Assembly (NCBI GenBank): GCA_942492125.1
Contig: CALODM010000045.1
Location: 62,001 to 126,000, forward strand
DNA length: 64,000 bases
Source: BCD1 sp942492125
Lineage (GTDB): Bacteria > Bacteroidota > Bacteroidia > Chitinophagales > Saprospiraceae
Direction: 5' to 3'
The translations under genes and the position numbers were made by a program. Position 1 is the first letter of the stretch, and each line of letters starts with the position of its first letter. Of the stretch, positions 32,479 through 40,038 are shown in pieces. Under the pieces are notes generated by a model, which was not told where the DNA came from, did not search any database, and saw nothing but the letters and a program-made list of their open reading frames with translations.

Positions 32479-33963
32479 ATGATAAATATTATTGGCTCAG
32501 GGTTCTCTTCTCTTGCAAGTGCATGTTATCTGGCTCAGGCAGGATATGAGGTTACTGTTTTTGAAAAAAATGAACAGATTGGTGGAAGAGCCCGGCTTTT
32601 TGAAACCAATGGTTTTAAATTTGATATGGGCCCGAGCTGGTACTGGATGCCGGATGTTTTTGATCGCTTCTTTGCTGACTTTGGAAAACATTCCTCAGAC
32701 TATTATGAACTGATACGGTTGTCACCAGCCTACAGAGTGTTTTTTGATGATTATTCCCATATTGATGTTCCCAGCAGTATAGAGGAGATCTATGAGATCT
32801 TTGAAAAAGAAGAACCGGGAAGTTCCAGGCACCTGAAAGAGTTTCTGAAAGAAGCCGAATACAATTACGAGGTAGCTATCAAAGATCTCGTGTACAAACC
32901 AGGGCTTTCTCCCATTGAATTGGTTACCCCTCAAACGGTTTCCAATCTCAATCAGTTTGTTACCACCATCCGCCAAAAAGTCCGTAAACGGTTTAAAAAT
33001 GATAAGCTGATACAGATACTGGAATTCCCGGTATTGTTTCTCGGCGCCAAACCACAGGATACTCCTGCTTTTTACAGCTTCATGAATTATGCTGATTTGA
33101 TGTTAGGTACATGGTACCCTCAAGGCGGGATGTACAAGATTGTTGAGGCTTTCGAAACCCTGGCCAAATCATTGGGTGTGAAAATTCACACCAATGCCCC
33201 TGTGGATCAAATTATTACCAAGGATGGAAAAGCCATAGGCATTTCCGTTAACGGTGAACCTCACTATGCTGAAATTATTCTCAGCGGAGCGGATTATCAC
33301 CATACAGAAACCTTATTAGACCAAAATCAGCGCGTATATTCTGAAAAATATTGGGATAAGCGAACTTTTGCTCCCTCTGCGCTTTTATTTTATGTGGGTT
33401 TCGATAAAAAATTAAAAGGGCTGACACATCACAACCTGTTTTTTGACAAATCATTTGATGCCCATGCCCTGGAAATCTATGACAATCCCCAATGGCCTGA
33501 AGATCCGTTGTTCTATGCCAGTTTTACCAGTATGACTGACCCGACAGTAGCACCGGAAGGTAAGGAAAACGGCTTTTTCCTTATTCCCCTGGCACCAGAT
33601 CTTACAGGAGATGATGAAGAGACCCGTGAAAGGTATTTCGGTATGATCATGGATCGCATGGAGAAGCATACCGGACAATCCATCCGGGAGCATATCATGT
33701 TCAAGCGTTCCTTTAGTGTTGCGGATTTCAAAAAAGACTATCATTCTTACAAAGGCAATGCTTATGGCATGGCCAATACCCTCAGACAAACAGCTTTTCT
33801 GAGGCCGAGTATAAAAAGCAAAAAAGTTCAAAATCTGTTTTTTACCGGGCAGTTGACCGTGCCCGGCCCCGGAGTACCTCCAGCGCTTATTTCGGGTAAA
33901 ATTGTTTCAGAACAAATTATCAAAACTTTGACAAAAAATCTTAAACATCATGTCGCTATTTGA
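32479..33963 (+). CDS. crtI: Phytoene desaturase (CrtI type)
   Basis: A 494-residue FAD-dependent desaturase that turns phytoene into lycopene or a similar polyene. The N-terminal dinucleotide-binding motif is IIGSGFSSLASACYLAQAGYEVTVFEKNEQIGGRA; FDMGPSWYWMPDVF follows; the C-terminal FAD signature is FFTGQLTVPGPGVPPALISGKIVSEQI. Length and motifs fit the Bacteroidota CrtI group. An in-frame TTG lies at 32458, but the ATG at 32479 begins the Rossmann strand. The 3' end overlaps crtB by 14 bp, showing cotranscription. Confidence 0.95.
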   Translation: MINIIGSGFSSLASACYLAQAGYEVTVFEKNEQIGGRARLFETNGFKFDMGPSWYWMPDVFDRFFADFGKHSSDYYELIRLSPAYRVFFDDYSHIDVPSSIEEIYEIFEKEEPGSSRHLKEFLKEAEYNYEVAIKDLVYKPGLSPIELVTPQTVSNLNQFVTTIRQKVRKRFKNDKLIQILEFPVLFLGAKPQDTPAFYSFMNYADLMLGTWYPQGGMYKIVEAFETLAKSLGVKIHTNAPVDQIITKDGKAIGISVNGEPHYAEIILSGADYHHTETLLDQNQRVYSEKYWDKRTFAPSALLFYVGFDKKLKGLTHHNLFFDKSFDAHALEIYDNPQWPEDPLFYASFTSMTDPTVAPEGKENGFFLIPLAPDLTGDDEETRERYFGMIMDRMEKHTGQSIREHIMFKRSFSVADFKKDYHSYKGNAYGMANTLRQTAFLRPSIKSKKVQNLFFTGQLTVPGPGVPPALISGKIVSEQIIKTLTKNLKHHVAI

Positions 33964-34786
33964 CCAACTAGCCTTTGATTGTAGTACGAAGGTGACCAAT
34001 TCCTACAGTACTTCTTTTTCTTCAGCAGTAAATATGCTGGCACCATCCATTCGTCCTGCCATACACAGCATCTATGGTTTTGTGCGTTTCGCTGATGAGA
34101 TTGTAGACACCTTCCACAAATGGAACAAATCTTTCCTCCTGGAAAAGTTTGAAAAAGATTTTTACCTTGCTTTGGAAATGGGTATCAGCATGAACCCTAT
34201 TTTGCACTCTTTCCAGGAAACCGTAAAAAAATACAATATTGATCTGGATTTGATCGACGCCTTCATGAATAGCATGAAGATGGATCTGACCAAGAAAGAT
34301 TACAACACAACAGCGGAATACAAGAAATATATTTACGGCTCGGCCGATGTGGTAGGTTTGATGTGTCTGAAAGTTTTTGTGAACGGAGATGACAGGAAAT
34401 ACGATGAGTTGAAAGAAAGTGCCATGGCGCTTGGGTCAGCATTCCAGAAAGTCAATTTCCTGAGGGACCTGAAGAGTGATGTTGAATTGTTGGACAGAAG
34501 TTACTTCCCAAACATTGACTTGAGAAACCTCGATGCAGAAAAGAAACAGCAGATCATTGAAGAGATTGAGGCAGATTTTGTGAAGGCCTATGCGGGGATA
34601 ATTAAATTACCGGCAACTTCCAAATTTGGCGTTTATACCGCTTATATTTATTACTCAAGGTTGTTGAAGAAATTGAAGAATACCCCTTCACAGGAAATCA
34701 TGAGTACAAGAATCCGGGTACCCAACTATGCTAAAATGGCCTTGTTGATGAAATCTTATGTAAATACCAAACTCAATTTGTTGTAA
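33950..34786 (+). CDS. crtB: Phytoene synthase
   Basis: A 278-residue squalene/phytoene-synthase-family enzyme joining two geranylgeranyl diphosphates. The two magnesium-binding motifs are DEIVD in VRFADEIVDTF (about residue 47) and NFLRDLKSD (about residue 170), with GSAFQKVNFLRD as expected. It starts inside the end of crtI and its stop shares a base with the next start (TAATG), so translation is coupled along the cluster. Confidence 0.95.
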   Translation: MSLFDQLAFDCSTKVTNSYSTSFSSAVNMLAPSIRPAIHSIYGFVRFADEIVDTFHKWNKSFLLEKFEKDFYLALEMGISMNPILHSFQETVKKYNIDLDLIDAFMNSMKMDLTKKDYNTTAEYKKYIYGSADVVGLMCLKVFVNGDDRKYDELKESAMALGSAFQKVNFLRDLKSDVELLDRSYFPNIDLRNLDAEKKQQIIEEIEADFVKAYAGIIKLPATSKFGVYTAYIYYSRLLKKLKNTPSQEIMSTRIRVPNYAKMALLMKSYVNTKLNLL

Positions 34787-34977
34787 TGAAGATATGGTTT
34801 AGCCTTATGGTAGTCTCTTTTATGTTTTCCGGGGAGTCTGATGTTCAAAATAAGATCAGACAGGATTTTCACGACGGGGAGTTTACGGAGAAACGCCTTG
34901 AGGCTATCCTCAATGACAACAGTTACGACAATACAGCCCTTACCAGCGCGTATAAAGGGGGCTTTGTGAAACCATGA
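34786..34977 (+). CDS. N-terminal half of the conserved crt-cluster protein (frameshifted)
   Basis: A 63-residue piece with a short hydrophobic, probably signal, N terminus (MKIWFSLMVVSFMFSGES). In other Bacteroidota a single protein of about 150 residues sits between crtB and crtZ; here the reading frame ends early after YKGGFVKP. A one-base gain in the run of five G at 34957-34961 would continue it as YKGGLCETMMAEYV into the next reading frame. This looks like a frameshift, a sequencing error in the homopolymer, or a coupled two-part gene, since the stop overlaps the next ATG as ATGA. The function of the family is unknown. Confidence 0.6.
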   Translation: MKIWFSLMVVSFMFSGESDVQNKIRQDFHDGEFTEKRLEAILNDNSYDNTALTSAYKGGFVKP

Positions 34978-35294
34978 TGGCGGAGTATGTTTATTTGCCG
35001 ACCACCAAATTGAAATATTTCAATAAGGGCAAGAAAAAAATTGAGGAATCCATACTCCGGCAGCCGGATAATCCGGAGTTGAGATATATCAGGCTTATGG
35101 TTCAGATGAATGCTCCCTCAATGCTTGGCTATTATAAAGACATTCAAAAGGACCTCGACTTTTTTGTGTCCAATAAACAGCATTTTAAGGGAGATAAATC
35201 CTGGCTGAAAATTTTTGCCAGGAATCTGCTGCACGCCAAGTATATAAAAGACAAACAACGAACTCAACTTACACGTTTTCAGGAGAATGTTTGA
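34974..35294 (+). CDS. C-terminal half of the conserved crt-cluster protein (frameshifted)
   Basis: A 106-residue piece that continues the previous one: MMAEYVYLPTTKLKYFNKGKKKIEESI, then QPDNPELRYIRLMVQMNAPSMLGYYKDIQKDLDF. The helical pattern with a PDNPE-RY-R segment is TPR-like. The pairing with the upstream half is by recollection of the intact family in Bacteroidota crt clusters. It lies 70 bp before crtZ. Confidence 0.65.
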   Translation: MMAEYVYLPTTKLKYFNKGKKKIEESILRQPDNPELRYIRLMVQMNAPSMLGYYKDIQKDLDFFVSNKQHFKGDKSWLKIFARNLLHAKYIKDKQRTQLTRFQENV

Positions 35295-35364
35295 TGACCA
35301 ACAAACAGGATACTTCTGAATTTCGTTCAAACTATATTTTCAGCACTTTTAATAAAAAAACATT

Positions 35365-35820
35365 ATGAGCGTATTAATTTTCTTTGTGACCTTTTTTACC
35401 ATGGAGTTTGTGGCCTGGTTTACACATAAGTATATCATGCACGGGTTGTTATGGACTTTGCACGAAGATCACCACGATAAAAGCAGTGCTCACAGCATCT
35501 TTGAACGTAACGATGCTTTTTTCCTGATCTTCGCAACCCCTTCCATCATTTGTATTTTATTGGGAAGTATCCAGGGGATTCCCTGGGTAATGGCCATTGG
35601 AATTGGCATTGCAGCCTATGGTATGAGTTATTTCTTTGTACACGATATCTTCATCCACCAAAGGGTAAAATGGTTCAGACGTACAGACAATATCTATTTC
35701 CGTGCCATTCGCAAGGCCCACAAGGTACACCACAAACACCTCGGCAAAGAAGATGGAGAATGTTTTGGTATGTTGCTGGTGCCATGGAAGTATTTTAAAG
35801 CAGAGCTAAAAAATAGCTGA
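35365..35820 (+). CDS. crtZ: beta-Carotene hydroxylase (CrtZ type)
   Basis: A 151-residue integral membrane di-iron hydroxylase of the fatty-acid-hydroxylase superfamily. Histidine boxes are complete: H21/H26 (HKYIMH), H33/H36/H37 (HEDHH), H93/H98 (HDIFIH) and H119/H122/H123 (HKVHH). It adds 3-hydroxyls to beta-ionone rings, giving zeaxanthin from beta-carotene. A lycopene cyclase is needed before it, but none lies next to the cluster in this window. Confidence 0.94.
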   Translation: MSVLIFFVTFFTMEFVAWFTHKYIMHGLLWTLHEDHHDKSSAHSIFERNDAFFLIFATPSIICILLGSIQGIPWVMAIGIGIAAYGMSYFFVHDIFIHQRVKWFRRTDNIYFRAIRKAHKVHHKHLGKEDGECFGMLLVPWKYFKAELKNS

Positions 35821-35867
35821 TCAGCATTCAAAAATTGTAATAAAAACGACTCACTTTAAACAAGAAA

Positions 35868-35900
35868 GCCTGTAAGCGATTGCTTACGGGCTTATTTTTT
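35868..35900 (+). terminator. Terminator of the crt cluster
   Basis: GCCTGTAAGC / GCTTACGGGC hairpin with a GATT loop and a T7 run, 48 bp after the crtZ stop. Confidence 0.85.
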
Positions 35901-36166
35901 TCAATAGTGAAGGGTTGTTCAAAAAACGAAAATGACATAAGTCATTGTTTTATAAGGCTAATATGCTTAAATTTCCTGTATTGGCTTCCCAATTACATCA
36001 GGGGGTTTTCTTTGTTTTGGTTTTTTAGGCTACCCCTCCACTGTTCATTTCCTGTTGGCGACACCCGGATGTCTTTCCTTCGCGCTAATTTTTTTATACC
36101 CGGATAAGCTCTCTTTTTCCACTTCGTCGGTTGATTATTATTAAATAACCATAAACCTTAAAAACG
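35901..36166. other. Intergenic region before the FG-GAP gene
   Basis: No gene or clear promoter box is visible. Confidence 0.4.
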
Positions 36167-37627
36167 ATGAAAAGAGGAATAATGCTTGCTTCCGTCATGC
36201 TTTTCTGTATGACTTTGATATCTCAGGTTCCGGAAATTGCTAAACTAACTGCTGCTGATGCAGCCACGGGAGACCATTTTGGTACTATTGTATCAATTTA
36301 CAGCGATTACGCCATCATCAGCGCCTGGATGGACGATGACAACGGCATTGACAGTGGTTCTGCCTATATTTTTAAAAGAGAGGAGGATACCTGGACCCAG
36401 CAGGCAAAATTATTGCCCGATGATGGTGCTCCCGGGGATTGGTTCTGCAGTGTGGTCATGTCTGGCGATTATGCTTTGGTAGGGTCTATGATGGATGATG
36501 ACAATGGCATTGACAGTGGTTCGGCTTATGTTTTTAAAAGAGAAGGCGATACCTGGGTGCAAGAGACAAAACTCCTGCCAGACGATGGGCAGGCCGGAGA
36601 TTGGTTTGCGGCTTATCCCTATATGAATGGTGATTACGTCGTTGCCGGTTCATGGATGGATGATGACAACGGGACAGATAGTGGTTCGGTTTACATTTTT
36701 AAACGGGAAGGAGATTCCTGGACCCAGGAGGCGAAATTGTACGCAGATGATAGTGAGGCCGGAGATTGGTTCGGGAATGGCGTTACCATGTCCGGGGATT
36801 ATATTTTTGCCTCGGCTCCTTATCACTTTTACGACTGTGGGGCGGTTTATGTTTTTAAACGGGAAGGAGATACCTGGACGCAACATGCTAAATTACTCCC
36901 TGAAGATATTGATGCCGGAGATGAATTTGGGTCTATTGCCGCCCATGGCGATTATTTATTGGCGGGCTCTCCCTTTGATGATGATAACGGCATTGACAGC
37001 GGGTCGGCTTATATTTTTAAACGAGATGGGGATACCTGGGTTCAGGAAGCCAAGTTGGTGCCAAATGATGGCGCTCCCGGAAACTGGTTTGGGTACGTCC
37101 TGGCCATTTACGGGGAAAATGCCATTGTCGGAGCAGAACAGGCCAGTACCAACGGCAGTTACAGCGGGGCTGCTTATTGGTTTAGAAAAGAAGGAGATAC
37201 CTGGGTTCAAAAGGCTAAAATTTTCCCCGAGGACGGAAATGCAGGCGACAGATTCGGCCATTCCGTAGCCATTTACGAGAATACGGTTTTCATTGGAGCT
37301 CATGGTCATGATCAGGATTTAACTAACTCAGGGGCCGTATATGTGTATGATCTTGCGCAATTAGATGATGTTCCAATCAGGGAGTTGGATGCTGATGCCC
37401 CCCGGATCAGTATATATCCCAATCCTGGTAAAAATATTTTCAATATTACCTGTGAAGGGCAGACAGCCATTGACCAGGTGGTTTTGTATGATATGTGGGG
37501 ATCTAAAAGGTTAGAAGAAGAACTGACCGACAATGTGCTGGAGGTATCCGGTATGCCGGCAGGAGTCTATTTTCTGGAAATAAATATGGACGATCGGAAA
37601 GCGGTAAAAAAGTTAATCATCCAATAA
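36167..37627 (+). CDS. T9SS-secreted FG-GAP repeat protein
   Basis: A 486-residue secreted protein. After a signal peptide (about 20 residues) come about seven repeats of roughly 50 residues, with the pattern GDxFGxxV...GDYAxVGSxMDDDNGIDSGSAYIFKREGDTWxQxAKLLPDDG, the FG-GAP (beta-propeller, integrin-alpha-like) type with calcium-binding DDDNGxDSG loops. The C terminus (ISIYPNPGKNIFNI to KKLIIQ) is a T9SS type A sorting domain. It is probably a surface or released adhesin-like protein; ligand unknown. It stands alone between two terminators. Confidence 0.92.
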   Translation: MKRGIMLASVMLFCMTLISQVPEIAKLTAADAATGDHFGTIVSIYSDYAIISAWMDDDNGIDSGSAYIFKREEDTWTQQAKLLPDDGAPGDWFCSVVMSGDYALVGSMMDDDNGIDSGSAYVFKREGDTWVQETKLLPDDGQAGDWFAAYPYMNGDYVVAGSWMDDDNGTDSGSVYIFKREGDSWTQEAKLYADDSEAGDWFGNGVTMSGDYIFASAPYHFYDCGAVYVFKREGDTWTQHAKLLPEDIDAGDEFGSIAAHGDYLLAGSPFDDDNGIDSGSAYIFKRDGDTWVQEAKLVPNDGAPGNWFGYVLAIYGENAIVGAEQASTNGSYSGAAYWFRKEGDTWVQKAKIFPEDGNAGDRFGHSVAIYENTVFIGAHGHDQDLTNSGAVYVYDLAQLDDVPIRELDADAPRISIYPNPGKNIFNITCEGQTAIDQVVLYDMWGSKRLEEELTDNVLEVSGMPAGVYFLEINMDDRKAVKKLIIQ

Positions 37628-37662
37628 CTATCTGCCAGACTCCATAATCAACACCAAATAAA

Positions 37663-37700
37663 AAAGGCTTTTCACCTGATCGTGAAAAGCCTTTAGTTTT
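37663..37700. terminator. Bidirectional terminator
   Basis: AAAGGCTTTTCAC / GTGAAAAGCCTTT perfect 13-bp stem with T-runs on both strands, between the FG-GAP gene and the tRNA. Confidence 0.88.
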
Positions 37701-37703
37701 TTG

Positions 37704-37777
37704 TGGAGCTAGGGGGATTCGAACCCCCGACCTCTTGACTGCCAGTCAAGCACTCTAGCCAACTGAGCTATAGCCCC
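37704..37777 (-). tRNA. tRNA-Ala (anticodon GGC)
   Basis: 74-nt cloverleaf on the minus strand: acceptor GGGGCTA pairing with TAGCTCC (with the G3:U70 pair that marks tRNA-Ala), D-arm AGCTCAGTTGGCTAGAGT, anticodon loop CTGGCAG, T-loop GGGTTCGAATCCC, discriminator A. The 3' CCA is not encoded. Confidence 0.97.
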
Positions 37778-37985
37778 GGAGAAATTTAAAACATGAGGTT
37801 TTAAATTAAACTTTCGGGATTCAAAACACAAATTTCAGCTTTTGAGTTTCTGTGATTTTGAATTTCGGAAAGCAAAAATACAACTTATTTTAAATTTTTG
37901 CATAGGGAGTGAATTCTTTTTTATTTCCGCGTGGTCAATATCCTCATTTACTTAGCGTAAGCCTTGTCCTGAGTCTTTAACAAAA
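37778..37985. other. Intergenic region upstream of tRNA-Ala
   Basis: AT-rich, no ORF or repeat seen; it should contain the tRNA promoter on the minus strand. Confidence 0.4.
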
Positions 37986-38624
37986 TCAGATTTGCACATA
38001 AACCATTACCTTCTCCTCGAAAAAATCTTCCGGGAAAACATCGGTTACGGGCCAGACTTCGGTGTAACTGCCTCCGGGCAAAAGTTTGATCTCTTCTTTG
38101 ACATTGCCGCCCTTAAGGGTAATTAAACCGTTAGGAAGACCGTGCTTGTGTTGGCTGCCTATCAATTTCAGGCTCCAGCCATACAGTTTGTCCATGGAAG
38201 CTACAGCCCTGCAAATTACAAAGTCGAATTTTTCCTTGAGTTCTTCTGCCCTGGTGTGTATAGCATTCACATTTTTCAATCCAATGGCATCGGCTATTTC
38301 CTGTACCACCAGGATCTTTTTCCGGGTACCGTCCACCAGCGTGAATTGTACGTGAGGGAACAAAATGGCCAGGGGAATGCCCGGCATGCCACCTCCGGTA
38401 CCCAGGTCCAGTACTTTACTGCCCGATTTGAAGTTGATCTTTTTGGCAATAGCCAAAGAGTGGAGAATGTGGTGGGGATAAAGATTCTCAATATCCTTAC
38501 GGGAAATGACATTGATCTTCTGGTTCCATTCCCTGTACAAATCTCCCAGTTGCTCAAACTGCGATTGCTGGTTTTCTGTCAGCTTCGGAAAGTACTTTAA
38601 AATGATGTCGATATTGCTAGCCAC
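37986..38624 (-). CDS. rsmG: 16S rRNA (guanine527-N7)-methyltransferase
   Basis: A 212-residue RsmG/GidB methyltransferase that makes m7G at 16S position 527. The S-adenosylmethionine loop is KVLDLGTGGGMPGIPLAILFP, followed by FTLVDGTRKKILVVQEI and the FDFVICRAVASM strand, all family marks. The N-terminal NQKINVISRKDIENLYPHHILHSL block is also typical. Alone on the minus strand; the next gene of that direction is 133 bp upstream. Confidence 0.95.
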   Translation of the reverse strand: MASNIDIILKYFPKLTENQQSQFEQLGDLYREWNQKINVISRKDIENLYPHHILHSLAIAKKINFKSGSKVLDLGTGGGMPGIPLAILFPHVQFTLVDGTRKKILVVQEIADAIGLKNVNAIHTRAEELKEKFDFVICRAVASMDKLYGWSLKLIGSQHKHGLPNGLITLKGGNVKEEIKLLPGGSYTEVWPVTDVFPEDFFEEKVMVYVQI

Positions 38625-38756
38625 AGATGCACGAATTTTTGATTTATAAAGATGGCACGAATTGATTTAGCCTCAAATCTGTTTGTTGCCCGCATGGATA
38701 ATAATAACAGGTAAAGATAATCCGTAACCTGCCTGCCGACGTCAGGAGAAAGGGTT

Positions 38757-39440
38757 TTAACTCGTAATTCCTAATTCCCTGAACGCATTCCAGATCACCT
38801 CGTCAGCCGGTTCGGCGATGATGGTTTCCTTTTCTTTGGAAACAGGATGCATGAATTCGAGCTTTCGGGCGTGCAGGTGAATGGACCGGTCCCTGTTGCC
38901 TCTTCTGAAACCGTACTTCACATCTCCTTTTACTGGACAGTTGATGGCTGCCAGCTGTGCCCGGATCTGGTGGTGGCGTCCGCTTTCCAATGTTATCTCC
39001 AGCAGGTGGTATCGTTCAATACTGCCGAGTAGTTTATAATGGAGTATGCTTTTTTTGCTTTCGGGTTTTTCAGTGTCGCTGGCAAAGCTGATGTTTTTTT
39101 GGCTGTTTTTAACCACGAAGTGTTCAAGGGTGTCTTCTTCTTTGGGGGGCAGGTTCTGTACTACGGCCCAATACGTTTTTTTCAATTCTCTTGACTTGAA
39201 TTGCTCATTTAGATTGACCAGGGCACCGGAAGTTTTGGCAAACAATACAATGACGCTTACGGGGCGGTCAATACGATGAATGAGGTGCAGGCGGGATTTA
39301 CTGTAAATTTCGCCCAATTCGAGCATGGATTTATCTCCTGTCTGATCCGCCTGGACAGGAATACCTGCCGGTTTGTTGAAAGCGATCAGCTGATTGTTTT
39401 TGTATAGGATCAGTTCGCCTATATTTAATTGTTCTGTCAT
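38757..39440 (-). CDS. RluA-family pseudouridine synthase
   Basis: A 227-residue RluA-type enzyme that isomerises uridine in rRNA or tRNA. Catalytic aspartate lies in HRIDRPVS (about residue 60 from the chosen start), preceded by NKPAGIPVQ and followed by KTYWAVVQ and the C-terminal HQIRAQLAAINCPVKGDVKYG. No S4 domain is seen, so it belongs to the short members acting on a single target; which one is unknown. The frame extends to 39485, but ATG 39440 begins the conserved region. Confidence 0.93.
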   Translation of the reverse strand: MTEQLNIGELILYKNNQLIAFNKPAGIPVQADQTGDKSMLELGEIYSKSRLHLIHRIDRPVSVIVLFAKTSGALVNLNEQFKSRELKKTYWAVVQNLPPKEEDTLEHFVVKNSQKNISFASDTEKPESKKSILHYKLLGSIERYHLLEITLESGRHHQIRAQLAAINCPVKGDVKYGFRRGNRDRSIHLHARKLEFMHPVSKEKETIIAEPADEVIWNAFRELGITS

Positions 39441-39502
39441 GAAATACTTTGTTGTGTTGTTAGCCTTCCTTTCCTCAGTTCTCACACCGCAGTCTTCAGT
39501 TC

Positions 39503-39682
39503 CTAGTCTTTGTCATCCACTTCTTCAAAATCGATGTAATCATCATCGTCCTCCTGAATGCGATGTTGGTTATCCGGTTTGGTAAGGTTTTGATTATTGT
39601 TATCATCGGCAGGAGGAATGGCGATGAATCTTTTATAAACAAAGTATCCGAGCAAAATAACAATGGCCCATTTTAAAAGCAT
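39503..39682 (-). CDS. Small DUF4834-family membrane protein
   Basis: A 59-residue protein: a short membrane segment (KWAIVILLGYFVYKRFIA) followed by an asparagine-rich linker and an acidic tail DDDDYIDFEEVDDKD. The DYIDFEEV ending is the mark of DUF4834, a small Bacteroidota family of unknown function. The stop codon lies 62 bp from the start of the pseudouridine-synthase gene on the same strand, so the two are probably cotranscribed. Confidence 0.8.
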   Translation of the reverse strand: MLLKWAIVILLGYFVYKRFIAIPPADDNNNQNLTKPDNQHRIQEDDDDYIDFEEVDDKD

Positions 39683-40038
39683 AGCCTTTTTTTTAATTAA
39701 AAGTAATTCAAGGTACTGTTTAAAGAAAGCAGTAACTTAAAACCTGTAACCCGCAACTTAGGTTAAAAGTGTAAGGCTCAAAATTACGTAATTAGCTTTC
39801 CAAAAGTGTATCCTGACCCTTTTTTTGATCTTAAGATTGTTAAAGTCTGTCGAAATTAGTGCCCGAATGCAGTTTTTATCGTTCACGTTGATAATTATGT
39901 TTGGAGTCTTTTACGGAGACAACAGTATGCAGGCCAAAGCTTTTGTGCTAAAAAACATATAGTTGATTGGCAGATTTTTTTACTTTTGCAAATCCTTCGC
40001 CCTGTTCGGGCAGAGTTTATAACAAGCAAACCTTATAA
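39683..40038. other. Divergent intergenic region
   Basis: About 355 bp between DUF4834 and the DUF2723 gene. TACTTTTG at 39981-39988 fits a -7 box for the plus-strand gene; nothing else was recognised. Confidence 0.45.

Noticed and set aside
35880..36107. Reading frame of 75 codons after crtZ
   Set aside because: Begins inside the terminator stem and shows no protein-like composition or family.
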